Positions 22,992-32,495 of a DNA stretch of 42,501 nucleotides are shown piece after piece (position 1 is the first letter of the stretch; every line of letters begins with the position of its first letter). The position numbers and the translations under genes were made by a program. The stretch is from an uncultured Clostridia bacterium. GTDB lineage: Bacteria > Bacillota > Clostridia > Oscillospirales > CAG-272. Where the stretch lies: positions 1 to 42,501 of the forward strand of contig CAMKAU010000008.1 of assembly GCA_946410595.1 (NCBI GenBank), written 5' to 3'. The notes beneath the pieces are model-generated. The model did not search any database, had not been told where the DNA came from, and saw only the letters and a list, made by a program, of their open reading frames with translations.

Positions 22992-24182
22992 TCAGAGCGC
23001 GGCGGCGCGGTTTGCGTCCGCGGCGATCTCCTCCCGGTGGGTGCGGATATACTTCGTCCATTTGATATAGCCGTAGGTCGTGTTGGTAAGGTATCCCGCC
23101 TTCAGCACGAGCAGGATCCACTGGCCCGCCATGATATTGATCACGGTCTCGAGGATCGCGACGATATACCACGCGATCCACTGCTCGCGGTAGCGGAGCA
23201 GGATGAACACGCCGTTGGCGATCCCCACGGCGGAGGCGCAGGCGTCGAGATAGCAGATCACGTTTTTGACCGCAACGTTGCTGTTGGCAAGAACGCCGCC
23301 CTCCACGTCGATAAAGGTCAGGGCGTAGCCGACGCCGACCGTCCACACGGCGATCCCCAGCACGAGCAGAACGTCCTGCCACGGCCGGAGGGATTTGACG
23401 ACGGTCAGCTCCTCCTGCTGCCGGTCCGGGTGCTTGTTCCATACGATAAAGCTGACGATATCGCAGGGGATCCAGAAGAGGAAGGTCACGGCCAGCGTGG
23501 CAAAGCGGTAGGCGCAGAGGATGCAGATCAGGATCTCCGTTACCTCTACGATCAGCGAGATCACAAAGTTCCACTTGCTCTGTTTGGAGATGAGAAGCTC
23601 GCAGGATATATTGGTGATCACGTCGAGAAGATAGAGAACGGTGATGACCCAGACGGGAACGAGATAACTGAGCGGGTTGATATAAAGATCTCCCTCGCCC
23701 GTTTTTGCCGCCTCGTCGGCGTTCGCCTCGCGCTCCGCCGTAAAGGAGCCCGCGGTCAGCGCCGCGCGCAGCGTGGGGTCCTCGCCGTCCGGCGCAAACT
23801 CGATCAGCAGCGCGTCGCCTTCCCTCAGCGCCGGGAGGGGATAGGTCATCGTCGAGGGATCGGAGGGGGAAACGGTGTATTCCTCCGTGATCGCCTTCCC
23901 GTCCTTTTCAAGCGGGATCTCCTCCTTGCCGCCGTCAGCGCGGACGAGCGTGAGCGAGCTGATGATAAAATCGTCCTCCGTGCCGGAAAAATCCAGAACG
24001 GCGCTCTCCGCGGCCGGCAGATCGCCGAAGCGGAGGGTGTAGGTGGGATCGTCCGTCTCGGGGAAAAGGAAGGAAAAGACGACCGCGAGGATCAGGATGG
24101 AAAAGAACCAGATCTTTTCATAAAGGGTAAAGTAACGCCAAAGATCCTTTGCGCGTTGGGAAAACGGTTTTTTTTCTGTCAT
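22992..24182 (-). CDS. pnuC: Nicotinamide riboside/mononucleotide transporter (PnuC family) with a long insertion
   Basis: A 396-residue membrane protein. The C-terminal ~230 residues match PnuC, the carrier of the NAD precursor nicotinamide riboside, with the substrate-contact region YREQWIAWYIVAILETVIN and the QWILLVLKAGYL helix. The first helix lies at about 22-41. Between it and the next helix is a polar insertion of about 125 residues (42-170) that would be outside the cell. Usual PnuC proteins are about 220-250 residues. The start at 24182 has AAGG upstream. It lies 79 bp after ppdK, with ppdK's terminator between, and its own promoter is not evident. Substrate by family only. Confidence 0.85.
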   Translation of the reverse strand: MTEKKPFSQRAKDLWRYFTLYEKIWFFSILILAVVFSFLFPETDDPTYTLRFGDLPAAESAVLDFSGTEDDFIISSLTLVRADGGKEEIPLEKDGKAITEEYTVSPSDPSTMTYPLPALREGDALLIEFAPDGEDPTLRAALTAGSFTAEREANADEAAKTGEGDLYINPLSYLVPVWVITVLYLLDVITNISCELLISKQSKWNFVISLIVEVTEILICILCAYRFATLAVTFLFWIPCDIVSFIVWNKHPDRQQEELTVVKSLRPWQDVLLVLGIAVWTVGVGYALTFIDVEGGVLANSNVAVKNVICYLDACASAVGIANGVFILLRYREQWIAWYIVAILETVINIMAGQWILLVLKAGYLTNTTYGYIKWTKYIRTHREEIAADANRAAAL

Positions 24183-24210
24183 GATCAGACCTTATCTTGT
24201 GAGGAAACAG

Positions 24211-24240
24211 CCGGCAGCCGCGGAGATCCGCGGCTGCCGG
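24211..24240 (-). terminator. Hairpin after ppdK
   Basis: Perfect 13-bp stem CCGGCAGCCGCGG (24211-24223) and CCGCGGCTGCCGG (24228-24240). The downstream U-tract on the minus strand is poor (CTGTTTCC), so termination may be partial and allow read-through to pnuC. Confidence 0.7.
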
Positions 24241-24261
24241 AAACGTTTGAAAACGGATCGG

Positions 24262-26889
24262 TTATTTCTCTTCGCGGAGAGCGGCCTGAGCGGCGGCCAG
24301 ACGCGCGATCGGAACACGGAAGGGAGAGCAGGAAACGTAGGTCAGTCCGACCTTGTGGCAGAACTCCACGGTGGACGGGTCGCCGCCGTGCTCGCCGCAG
24401 ATGCCGAGCTTGATGTTCGGGCGGGTCTTACGGCCGAGCTCGCACGCCATCTGCACAAGCTTGCCGACGCCGGTCTGGTCGAGACGGGCGAAGGGATCGG
24501 ACTCGTAGATCTTGCGGTCGTAGTAGGAGCCGAGGAACTTGCCGGCGTCGTCGCGGGAGAAGCCGAAGGTCATCTGGGTGAGGTCGTTGGTGCCGAAGCT
24601 GAAGAACTCGGCGTCCTTGGCGATCTCGTCGGCGGTCAGCGCGGCGCGCGGGATCTCGATCATCGTACCGATCTTGTAGTGGAGGCCGCTGCCGGCGGCT
24701 TTGATCTCCTCGTCGGCGGTGCGGACCACGACGGATTTGACGTACTGGAGTTCCTTCAGCTCGCCGACGAGCGGGATCATGATCTCGGGGACGATATCCC
24801 AGTCGGCGTGTCTCTTCGACACGTTGATGGCGGCGCGGATGACCGCTCTCGTCTGCATCTCGGCGATTTCCGGGTAGGTAACGGCGAGACGGCAGCCGCG
24901 GTGGCCCATCATCGGGTTGAACTCGTGCAGCCCGGCGATGATGTCCTTGATCTCCTTCACGGTCTTGCCCTGGGTCTTCGCGAGCAGCTCGATGTCTCTC
25001 TCCTCGGTGGGGACGAACTCGTGGAGCGGCGGGTCAAGGAAACGGATGGTAACGGGAGAACCCTGCATCGCTTCGTAGAGCTCCTCAAAGTCGCCCTGCT
25101 GCATCGGCAGGATCTTCGCGAGCGCGGCTTTCCGGCCCTCAACGGTGTCGGAGCAGATCATCTCGCGGATCGCGGCGATGCGGTCCGCCTTGAAGAACAT
25201 ATGCTCGGTGCGGCAGAGGCCGATGCCCTCCGCGCCCAGCTCTTTCGCTTTTTTCGCGTCGGCCGGGGTGTCGGCGTTGGTGCGGACGAGGAGCTTGCGG
25301 TACTTGTCCGCCCAGGCCATGATGCGGCCGAACTCGCCGGCGATCGTGGCGTCCACGGTCGGGATGATCCCGTCGTAGATCTTGCCGGTGGTGCCGTCGA
25401 TGGAGATGCAGTCGCCCTCGCGGAAGGTCTTGCCGCCCAGCTCGAAGGTCTTGTTCGCTTCGTCCATCTTGATCTCGGAGCAACCGGAAACGCAGCACTC
25501 GCCCATGCCTCTCGCCACAACGGCGGCGTGGGAGGTCATACCGCCGCGGACGGTCAAAATCCCCTGAGCCGCCTTCATACCGGTAATGTCCTCCGGAGAG
25601 GTTTCCAGACGGACGAGGACGACTTTCTCGCCCTTCGCCGCCCATTCAACGGCGTCGTCGGCGGTGAAGACGACCTTGCCGCACGCGGCGCCGGGGGAGG
25701 CGCCGAGGCCCTTGCCGAGCGGGGTCGCCGCTTTGATCGCGGCGGCGTCGAACTGCGGGTGCAGCAGGGTGTCAAGGTTGCGGGGGTCGATCATCAGGAC
25801 GGCTTCCTTCTCGGTGATCATGCCCTCGTCCACGAGGTCGCACGCGATCTTGAGAGCCGCCTGCGCGGTCCGCTTGCCGTTTCTCGTCTGGAGCATATAG
25901 AGCTTGCCGTGCTCCACGGTGAACTCCATATCCTGCATGTCGCGGTAATGGTTCTCGAGGATCTGGCAGACTTCCTTGAACTGCTTGAACGCCTCGGGGA
26001 ACTTTTCTTCCATCTCGGTAATGTGCATCGGGGTACGGATGCCGGCCACGACGTCCTCGCCCTGCGCGTTGGTCAGAAACTCGCCGAAGAGGCCCTTCGC
26101 GCCGGTCGCCGGGTCGCGGGTGAAAGCGACGCCGGTGCCGCAGTCGTCGCCCATGTTGCCGAACGCCATCGACTGAACGTTGACGGCGGTGCCCCAGGAG
26201 TAGGGGATGTCGTTATCGCGGCGGTAGACGTTCGCGCGCGGGTTGTCCCAGGAGCGGAACACCGCTTTGATCGCGCCCATCAACTGCTCCTTCGGGTCGG
26301 AGGGGAAGTCCGCGCCGATCTTGGCCTTGTACTCCGCCTTGAACTGGGCGGCGAGGGTGGCGAGATCGTCGGCGGTCAGATCCACGTCGTTCTTGACGCC
26401 GCGGTCCGCTTTCATCTTGTCGATCAGCTCTTCAAAATATTTCTTGCCGACCTCCATAACGACGTCGGAATACATCTGGATAAACCGGCGGTAGCAGTCC
26501 CACGCCCAGCGGGGGTTGTTCGACTTCTTCGCCAGCGTGTCCACGACCTGCTCGTTTAAGCCGAGGTTCAGGATGGTGTCCATCATGCCGGGCATCGACG
26601 CTCTCGCGCCGCTGCGGACGGAAACGAGCAGCGGGTTTTCGATATCGCCGAACTTTTTGCCGGTGATCTCTTCGAGCTTGGTGATATACTCCATGATCTC
26701 CGCCTGGATCTCGGGGTTGATGGCTCTGCCGTCTTCATAATACTGCGTGCAGGCCTCCGTCGAGATGGTGAAGCCCTGGGGAACCGGAAGACCGAGGTTG
26801 GTCATTTCCGCGAGGTTGGCCCCCTTCCCGCCGAGCAGCTCGCGCATTTTGCCGTTGCCCTCGGAGAAAAGGTAGATGTACTTTTTCAT
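24262..26889 (-). CDS. ppdK: Pyruvate, phosphate dikinase
   Basis: An 875-residue PPDK, which interconverts pyruvate + ATP + Pi with PEP + AMP + PPi and is often used for PPi-linked glycolysis in anaerobes. The ATP-grasp domain opens with GKGANLAEMTNLGLPVPQGFT and has GARASMPGMMDTILNLG. The swivelling domain has the phosphorylated histidine, H454, in GGMTSHAAVV. The PEP-binding barrel ends with GICGEHGGDP. Length is standard. The start at 26889 has GGAGG 6 nt upstream and an extended -10 promoter at 26947-26975. Downstream, pnuC follows after a hairpin. Confidence 0.97.
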   Translation of the reverse strand: MKKYIYLFSEGNGKMRELLGGKGANLAEMTNLGLPVPQGFTISTEACTQYYEDGRAINPEIQAEIMEYITKLEEITGKKFGDIENPLLVSVRSGARASMPGMMDTILNLGLNEQVVDTLAKKSNNPRWAWDCYRRFIQMYSDVVMEVGKKYFEELIDKMKADRGVKNDVDLTADDLATLAAQFKAEYKAKIGADFPSDPKEQLMGAIKAVFRSWDNPRANVYRRDNDIPYSWGTAVNVQSMAFGNMGDDCGTGVAFTRDPATGAKGLFGEFLTNAQGEDVVAGIRTPMHITEMEEKFPEAFKQFKEVCQILENHYRDMQDMEFTVEHGKLYMLQTRNGKRTAQAALKIACDLVDEGMITEKEAVLMIDPRNLDTLLHPQFDAAAIKAATPLGKGLGASPGAACGKVVFTADDAVEWAAKGEKVVLVRLETSPEDITGMKAAQGILTVRGGMTSHAAVVARGMGECCVSGCSEIKMDEANKTFELGGKTFREGDCISIDGTTGKIYDGIIPTVDATIAGEFGRIMAWADKYRKLLVRTNADTPADAKKAKELGAEGIGLCRTEHMFFKADRIAAIREMICSDTVEGRKAALAKILPMQQGDFEELYEAMQGSPVTIRFLDPPLHEFVPTEERDIELLAKTQGKTVKEIKDIIAGLHEFNPMMGHRGCRLAVTYPEIAEMQTRAVIRAAINVSKRHADWDIVPEIMIPLVGELKELQYVKSVVVRTADEEIKAAGSGLHYKIGTMIEIPRAALTADEIAKDAEFFSFGTNDLTQMTFGFSRDDAGKFLGSYYDRKIYESDPFARLDQTGVGKLVQMACELGRKTRPNIKLGICGEHGGDPSTVEFCHKVGLTYVSCSPFRVPIARLAAAQAALREEK

Positions 26890-26946
26890 AAAAAACCTCC
26901 ATTCAAAATCTTTTCTTTTTTATTTCCTTTTTTATACCAAGCAATG

Positions 26947-26975
26947 ATTATATCATATCCGTTTCCGGATTTCCA
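26947..26975 (-). promoter_or_regulatory. Promoter of ppdK
   Basis: On the minus strand, TGGAAA (26970-26975), a 17-nt spacer and TATAAT (26947-26952), with TG one base before the -10 (extended -10), which may offset the weak -35. Confidence 0.7.
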
Positions 26976-27078
26976 TAGTTTGCGCGTAATTTTTTCAAAA
27001 AATTGCGCGGTTTTTTCCCGGAGCTCCTCCGTTTTTTCCGGCCGGAGGGGGGAAAAAACGCGCCGCCGCAAAAAACTC

Positions 27079-27107
27079 TTGCGTTTTTGCGGCCCGTGCG
27101 GTAAAAT
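27079..27107 (+). promoter_or_regulatory. Promoter of the pth-mfd operon
   Basis: TTGCGT (27079-27084), a 17-nt spacer and TAAAAT (27102-27107). Confidence 0.55.
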
Positions 27108-27176
27108 GAAAACAACTCCGGGAGCTTATTTCGGAGCGATTTGTGTTGCGCTGCGGCCAAAGAAAGGAAGAGAGCG

Positions 27177-27821
27177 TTGTCCGGTATTTTCGATCTGTTC
27201 AAAAAAATCGAGGCGGAGCGGGAGGAAAAAGCCCGCCGTCCGATCTCTTATCTCGTCGCGGGGCTCGGCAACCCCGGGGAAAAATACGAGCTGACCCGCC
27301 ACAACGCGGGCTTTCTTTGCGCCGACTATCTCTACGCCCGCTTCGGCGGCGAGCGGTGGAAGCTCCGCTTCAAGGCGCTGTGCAGCGAGTGCGAGACGGG
27401 AGAGGGGCGGATCCTGCTCCTCAAGCCCCAGACCTTTATGAACGCGTCCGGCGAGGCGATCGCCGAGGCGATGCGCTTTTACAAGCTCCCGCCGGAGAAG
27501 CTGATCGTCATCTGCGACGACGTGAACTTCCCCTGCGGCGCGATGCGCATCCGCCCCTCCGGCAGCGACGCCGGTCAGCGCGGCGTGCGCAGTACGATCC
27601 TCGCCCTCGGGTCCGACGCGTTTCCCCGCATCCGCCTCGGCGTCGGGGAAAAGCCGGATCCCGCCTACGATCTGGCCGACTGGGTCCTCTCCCGCTTCGG
27701 CGAGGAGGAGAAAAAGGCGATCTATTCCTGCTTTGAGGACAGCGCCGAGGCGATCCGCCTGATCCAGAAGGGGGAGATCGAGACCGCGATGAGCCGCTGT
27801 AACAGAAAGGGCTCCCGCTGA
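27177..27821 (+). CDS. pth: Peptidyl-tRNA hydrolase
   Basis: A 214-residue hydrolase that frees tRNA from peptidyl-tRNAs dropped by the ribosome. The core begins LVAGLGNPGEKYELTRHNAGF with the catalytic His of TRHNAGF; LLKPQTFMNASGEAI and VICDDVNFPCGAMRIRPSGSDAGQRG follow (positions about 79-93 and 111-137), including the conserved Asp. The likely start is TTG 27177 with AGGAAGAG upstream, giving SGIFDLFKKIE, a short N-terminal extension before the core. It sits 1 bp before mfd. The order pth then mfd is common in Firmicutes. Confidence 0.93.
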   Translation: MSGIFDLFKKIEAEREEKARRPISYLVAGLGNPGEKYELTRHNAGFLCADYLYARFGGERWKLRFKALCSECETGEGRILLLKPQTFMNASGEAIAEAMRFYKLPPEKLIVICDDVNFPCGAMRIRPSGSDAGQRGVRSTILALGSDAFPRIRLGVGEKPDPAYDLADWVLSRFGEEEKKAIYSCFEDSAEAIRLIQKGEIETAMSRCNRKGSR

Positions 27822-27822
27822 T

Positions 27823-30800
27823 ATGATCTACGATTCCGTCCGGCTCGACCCGCTCTACGGACAGCTCGCCGAGTGTATCTCGCTGGAGAGAAAAGCGAAA
27901 CGCTGTCCGCCGCTTTACGCGACGGGCGTGGGCAGCGTCGCGAGCGTGATGCTCTGCGCCGCGCTCGCCGCCGACTTTGCGCCCCTGCTCGTCCTCGCGG
28001 GCAGCGAGCGGGAGGCCGCCCGCATCACTTCCGTTCTGAACGCCCAGGGACTTCCCGCCGCCGTTTTTTTAGAGCGGGATCCCGTTCTCTATAACATCGC
28101 CGCCTCCCGCGCCTCCGAGTGCGAGAGACTGTCCGTCCTGCTGCGGCTCATGCGGGGAGAACTGAAGGCGGTCGTCGCCGTTCCCGGCGCCGCGCTCGGC
28201 TTTACCGTTCCGCCCGCCCTCCTGCGGGAGGCGGGGATCACCCTCCGGCTCGGAGAAGAGTATCCCGCCGACTCTCTCGAAAAGGAGCTGCTCCGCCTCG
28301 GCTACGCCCGCTGCGAGATGACCGAGGCGCCCGGGCAGTTTGCCCGCCGCGGCGGGATCCTCGACGTCTTTCCCGCCTTCGGGGAAGGGGAGAGGGGGCG
28401 CCCGGTCCGCGTGGAGTTTTTCGGGGACGAGGTCGACCGGATCGGCCTGTTCGATCCCGATACCCAGCGCACGGAGGAGGGCGTTTCCTCCGTCTTTTTC
28501 CCGCCGGCGCGGGAGCTCTTGCTCGACCCGGAAACGGTTTCCCGGATCCGCCTTGCCGTCGCCACCGCCCGCAAAAAGGCGAAAACGCCGGAAGCGGCGC
28601 AGACGCTGGACGGGGAGCTGGCCGCGATCGACGGGGCGCTCCCGCTGGATTTTGCCGACAAGTATATCACGCTCGTCTACCCGGAAAAGACCACGCTGCT
28701 CGATTATTTTCCCGCCGGCGCGCCGGTCGCCGTCGCGGGCGGGAACGCCGTGCGCGCCGCGCTGGACGCCGCGCTCTGGCACGAAAAGGAGAACGTAACC
28801 GCTCTCCTGGAGAGCGGCGTGTGCGACGCGCGCTGGACGACTTATATGAAGGATCAGGCGGAGCTCGAGCTTTTCTGCGCCGCGCGCCCCGCCGTTTATC
28901 TCGACGCGTTCCTCCCCGCGGGCGCGGGAACGAGGGAGCAGGGGGGGATCTTTTCCTTCCGCTGCCGCTCCGCCGCCCACGCGGAGAACCGCGAGCTGCT
29001 CTTTGAGGATATCGAGGATTATCTGAAAAGCGGATACCGGATCGTGGCGGGGACCGCCTCCTCCCACGAGAGCGAAACGCTGGCGGAGATGCTGCGGGAG
29101 CGGGGCTGCGCCGTCGCGCTCTTCCCGGGCGGACGGGTAGACTGCACCGCTCTTTCGCCGCAGGTCGTCTATCTGACCGACGCGCCCTCGCTGGAGGGCT
29201 TCGAGCTGACCGACGCGCGGTTCGTCTTCCTCTCTCTTTCCTCCGCGGCGGCCAAAGAGGGGGGCTCCCTGCGCCGCGCCCGCCGCAAAAAACGCTCCGA
29301 CGCGAAGCAGCTGCTCTCCTACGCCGATCTGAAGGTCGGGGACTACGTCGTCCACGAGACCTGCGGCATCGGACGCTATCTCGGCATCGAGCAGCTCACG
29401 GTGGACGGCGTGACGCGGGACTATATCAACATCCAGTACGCCGGCAGCGACAAGCTCTTCATCCCCACGAACCAGCTCGACATGGTCTCCAAATACATCG
29501 GCGCCCACTCGGACGACGGGCTGCTCAAGCTCTCGAAGATGGGCGGCGCGGAGTGGAAGCACGCCAAAAGCCGCGCCAAATCCGCCGTCAGCGAGATGGC
29601 GAAGGAGCTGATCAAGCTCTACGCGGAGCGGATGCGCCTGCCCGGGTTCGCTTTTCCCGCGGACGACGACTACCAGCGGGAGTTCGAGGAGGCGTTCCCC
29701 TACGAGGAGACCGACTCCCAGCTCGAGGCGGCGGAGGAGATCAAGGCGGACATGCAGCAGCCGCACCCGATGGACCGGCTCCTATGCGGGGACGTCGGCT
29801 ACGGGAAGACCGAGGTCGCCTTCCGCGCCGCCTTCAAGGCGGTGGAAGCGGGCAAGCAGGTCGCCATCCTCTGCCCGACGACCATCCTTGCCTATCAGCA
29901 TTACACGACCGCGGCGGCGCGGATGCGGGATTTCCCCATCCGGATCGAGATGCTCTCCCGCTTCCGCACCCCCGCCCGGCAGAAAGAGATCCTGCGCCGC
30001 CTGAAGCGCGGGGATATCGATATCATCATCGGCACGCATACCCTCGTGTACGGCAAGGCGGAGTTCAAGGATCTCGGCCTGCTTGTGATCGACGAGGAGC
30101 AGCGCTTCGGCGTCGCGCAGAAGGAAAAGCTCAAGCAGCTTTCCGCCGGCGTGGACGTTCTGATGCTCTCCGCCACCCCGATCCCCCGCACGCTCAATAT
30201 GGCGATCGGCGGGATCCGGGATATGTCGGTCCTCGACGAGCCGCCCGGAGAACGGCGCCCCGTCCAGACCTACGTGCTGGAATATGACCCCGTTATCCTC
30301 GAGGACGCGATCCGCCGCGAGATCTCCCGCGGGGGGCAGGTCTTTTACCTCTACAACCGGGTGGAGCGGATCAATACCGTCGCCGCCCGCCTCGCGGAGG
30401 CGATCCCCGGCGCGCGCGTCGCCGTCGCGCACGGGCAGATGGACAAGGACGAGGTCGAGGACGTCTGGCGCGCGATGCTCTCGGGCGAGGTGGACGTTCT
30501 GGTCTCCACCAGCATCATCGAAACGGGGGTCGACGTCCCCAACGCAAACACCCTCATCATCGAGGACGCGGACCGCATGGGACTGTCCCAGCTCCACCAG
30601 CTGCGCGGCAGGGTCGGCCGCTCGGGGCGCCGGGCGTTCGCTTACTTTACCTTCCGGCGCGGTAAGGCGCTCTCCGAGATCGCGGAAAAACGCCTCTCCG
30701 CCATCCGGGAGTACGCGCAGTTCGGCGCGGGCTTCCGGGTCGCCCTGCGGGATCTGGAGATCCGCGGCGCCGGCAATATGCTCGGCGCCGAGCAGCACGG

Positions 30801-31359
30801 GCATCTCGACGCCGTGGGGTACGATCTCTATATGAAGCTGCTGTCCGAGGCGGTGCTGGAGGAAAAGGGCGTCAAAAAGGAGGAAAAGACCGAGTGCGTC
30901 GTCGATCTGCGCGTCGACGCGTTTCTCCCGGAGAGCTACGTTTCCTCCCAGGCGCAGCGGATCGAGCAGTATCAGCATATCGCCACGATCCGGACGAAGG
31001 AAGACGCGGACGATATCGAGGACGCGATGCAGGACCGCTACGGCGATCTGCCGCAGCCGGTCTCCAATCTGATCCGGGCGGCGCTGATCAAGGCGGCGTG
31101 CGAGGAGTGCGGCTTTACCCGCTTCGAGCAGCAGGGGCGCGCCTTTACGATCCATATCCCGCGCCTCGTCCCCGAGATCTGGATGCGGCTTTTCTCCCTT
31201 CTCCCGGAATACAAGCTGCGCGGCGTGCCCGGCAGCGTTTCCCGCATCACCGCCCAGCTCCCGCAAAAGGTCTCCCCCCTCGACGCGGCGCTGCGGCTGC
31301 TTGATCTGTACCGCGAGGAGAGCGCCGCGCTCGCCGAAAAACGAGAAACGAAGGAGTAA
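27823..31359 (+). CDS. mfd: Transcription-repair coupling factor
   Basis: A 1178-residue Mfd, which removes RNA polymerase stalled at DNA damage and recruits UvrA. The N-terminal UvrB-homology part has the RRGGILDVFPA block; the RNA polymerase interaction domain has KVGDYVVHETCGIGRY and YINIQYAG. The translocase has Walker A GDVGYGKT (from residue 656), the DEEQ box (VIDEEQRFGV), SATPIPRTLNMA and QLRGRVGRSGR. The C-terminal TRCF domain starts around the VVDLRVDAFLPESY segment. ATG 27823 follows the pth stop by one base. Full length and intact. Confidence 0.97.
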   Translation: MIYDSVRLDPLYGQLAECISLERKAKRCPPLYATGVGSVASVMLCAALAADFAPLLVLAGSEREAARITSVLNAQGLPAAVFLERDPVLYNIAASRASECERLSVLLRLMRGELKAVVAVPGAALGFTVPPALLREAGITLRLGEEYPADSLEKELLRLGYARCEMTEAPGQFARRGGILDVFPAFGEGERGRPVRVEFFGDEVDRIGLFDPDTQRTEEGVSSVFFPPARELLLDPETVSRIRLAVATARKKAKTPEAAQTLDGELAAIDGALPLDFADKYITLVYPEKTTLLDYFPAGAPVAVAGGNAVRAALDAALWHEKENVTALLESGVCDARWTTYMKDQAELELFCAARPAVYLDAFLPAGAGTREQGGIFSFRCRSAAHAENRELLFEDIEDYLKSGYRIVAGTASSHESETLAEMLRERGCAVALFPGGRVDCTALSPQVVYLTDAPSLEGFELTDARFVFLSLSSAAAKEGGSLRRARRKKRSDAKQLLSYADLKVGDYVVHETCGIGRYLGIEQLTVDGVTRDYINIQYAGSDKLFIPTNQLDMVSKYIGAHSDDGLLKLSKMGGAEWKHAKSRAKSAVSEMAKELIKLYAERMRLPGFAFPADDDYQREFEEAFPYEETDSQLEAAEEIKADMQQPHPMDRLLCGDVGYGKTEVAFRAAFKAVEAGKQVAILCPTTILAYQHYTTAAARMRDFPIRIEMLSRFRTPARQKEILRRLKRGDIDIIIGTHTLVYGKAEFKDLGLLVIDEEQRFGVAQKEKLKQLSAGVDVLMLSATPIPRTLNMAIGGIRDMSVLDEPPGERRPVQTYVLEYDPVILEDAIRREISRGGQVFYLYNRVERINTVAARLAEAIPGARVAVAHGQMDKDEVEDVWRAMLSGEVDVLVSTSIIETGVDVPNANTLIIEDADRMGLSQLHQLRGRVGRSGRRAFAYFTFRRGKALSEIAEKRLSAIREYAQFGAGFRVALRDLEIRGAGNMLGAEQHGHLDAVGYDLYMKLLSEAVLEEKGVKKEEKTECVVDLRVDAFLPESYVSSQAQRIEQYQHIATIRTKEDADDIEDAMQDRYGDLPQPVSNLIRAALIKAACEECGFTRFEQQGRAFTIHIPRLVPEIWMRLFSLLPEYKLRGVPGSVSRITAQLPQKVSPLDAALRLLDLYREESAALAEKRETKE

Positions 31360-31362
31360 CGA

Positions 31363-32448
31363 ATGAAACGCAGATTTTTTGCCGCGCTGCTGGCGGCGGC
31401 GCTCCTGCTGTCTTTTTCCTCCTGCAAAAGGGAACGGGCGGTCATGCGCTACGAAACCTATACCGTCAGCGCCGCGTATTATACCTACTGGCTCTCCCGT
31501 TTCAAGGCGAACTTTCTTACCTATTACAGCGACGTGGAGGACAGCGACGCCTACTACGACTCGGTGATCGGCGAAAACGGGGAAACCGCGGAGGAGGTGA
31601 TGACCTCCCTCTCGGACGGCCGGATCATGGAATACCTGATCGCGGAATACCTCTTCGATCAGTCCGGCCTGACGGTGCCGGAGGCGACGGCGGAGAGTCT
31701 GGACGCGCTGCTCGACTCGGTCGTGGCGGGCGCGGCGGCGGGCGACCGGAAGGCGTTCGACGAGCTGGCCGCTTCCTTTGGGATCGGGTACGACGATCTG
31801 CGCGAGATCTACCGGATCGAGGCGAAAAGCGAGCGCTTCCGCAGCTATTACAAAACGAACTTCCTCTCCGTGACGGACGCGGACCGGGACGCCTATTTCG
31901 AGGAAAACTACGCCCGCACCGTTCATATCTATATCTCGACCGAATACCGCCTGAATATCGACGAAAACGGCACGCTGATCTATGACGAAAACGGCGACTA
32001 CACCGTCCCCTACACCGCGGCGGAAAAGACCGCCCAGCGGCAGAAGGCCGCCGAGCTCTACGGCAAACTGACGGCGGAGAACTTCGACGCTCTGCGGGAG
32101 GAATATAACGAGGATCCCGCCGTTTCCGCCTATCCGAACGGATACTACCTGTCCGCGAACACCGAGGGGTTCGACTCCGACGTGATCGCCGCCGCGCTCT
32201 CGATGGAGGAGGGCGAGGTGCGCCGGGTCGACGCCGCGCACGGCGTCTTCTTCCTCAAAAAGCTCCCGAAAGAGGAAAAGGCCTACGAGGATCCCGCCAA
32301 CGCCGATTTCTTCGACAACTTCGAGGACGCGCTCAAAAACAGTCTCTACGAACGCTTCCTCGACGGCGAAAAGGAAAAGGTAGCGGTCAACGCCTCCCTC
32401 AAGAGCGCGATCACCGTCCGGACCGTGACCCCCTGCTACGATTTCTGA
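31363..32448 (+). CDS. PrsA/SurA-like foldase lipoprotein
   Basis: A 361-residue lipoprotein (lipidated C21 in SFSSC). The middle part looks like a SurA_N helical chaperone domain, with long amphipathic helices, and the C-terminal part (about 180-310) resembles a parvulin-type prolyl isomerase: HIYISTEYRLN, then a long helix, then NEDPAVSAYPNGYYL and ALSMEEGEVRRVDAAHGVFFLKK (positions about 250-310), the usual G-F-V-like substrate strand. It would help fold exported proteins. ATG 31363 is 3 bp after mfd with GGAG upstream, so it is operon gene three. A strong terminator follows. PrsA role by architecture, not proven. Confidence 0.82.
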   Translation: MKRRFFAALLAAALLLSFSSCKRERAVMRYETYTVSAAYYTYWLSRFKANFLTYYSDVEDSDAYYDSVIGENGETAEEVMTSLSDGRIMEYLIAEYLFDQSGLTVPEATAESLDALLDSVVAGAAAGDRKAFDELAASFGIGYDDLREIYRIEAKSERFRSYYKTNFLSVTDADRDAYFEENYARTVHIYISTEYRLNIDENGTLIYDENGDYTVPYTAAEKTAQRQKAAELYGKLTAENFDALREEYNEDPAVSAYPNGYYLSANTEGFDSDVIAAALSMEEGEVRRVDAAHGVFFLKKLPKEEKAYEDPANADFFDNFEDALKNSLYERFLDGEKEKVAVNASLKSAITVRTVTPCYDF

Positions 32449-32452
32449 CCGT

Positions 32453-32495
32453 AAAAAAAGGACCCCTGAACGATCCGTTCAAGGGTCCTTTTTTT
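32453..32495. terminator. Bidirectional terminator between converging genes
   Basis: Seven A, stem GGACCC-C-TGAACG with CGTTCA-A-GGGTCC, seven T. It ends the pth-mfd operon and the glycosyltransferase gene from the other side. Confidence 0.9.

Noticed and set aside
24181..26559. 792-codon plus-strand frame over ppdK
   Set aside because: Antisense shadow of PPDK, with no family features or ribosome site.
29782..32241. 819-codon minus-strand frame over mfd and the foldase gene
   Set aside because: It spans two real genes in antisense and has no motifs.
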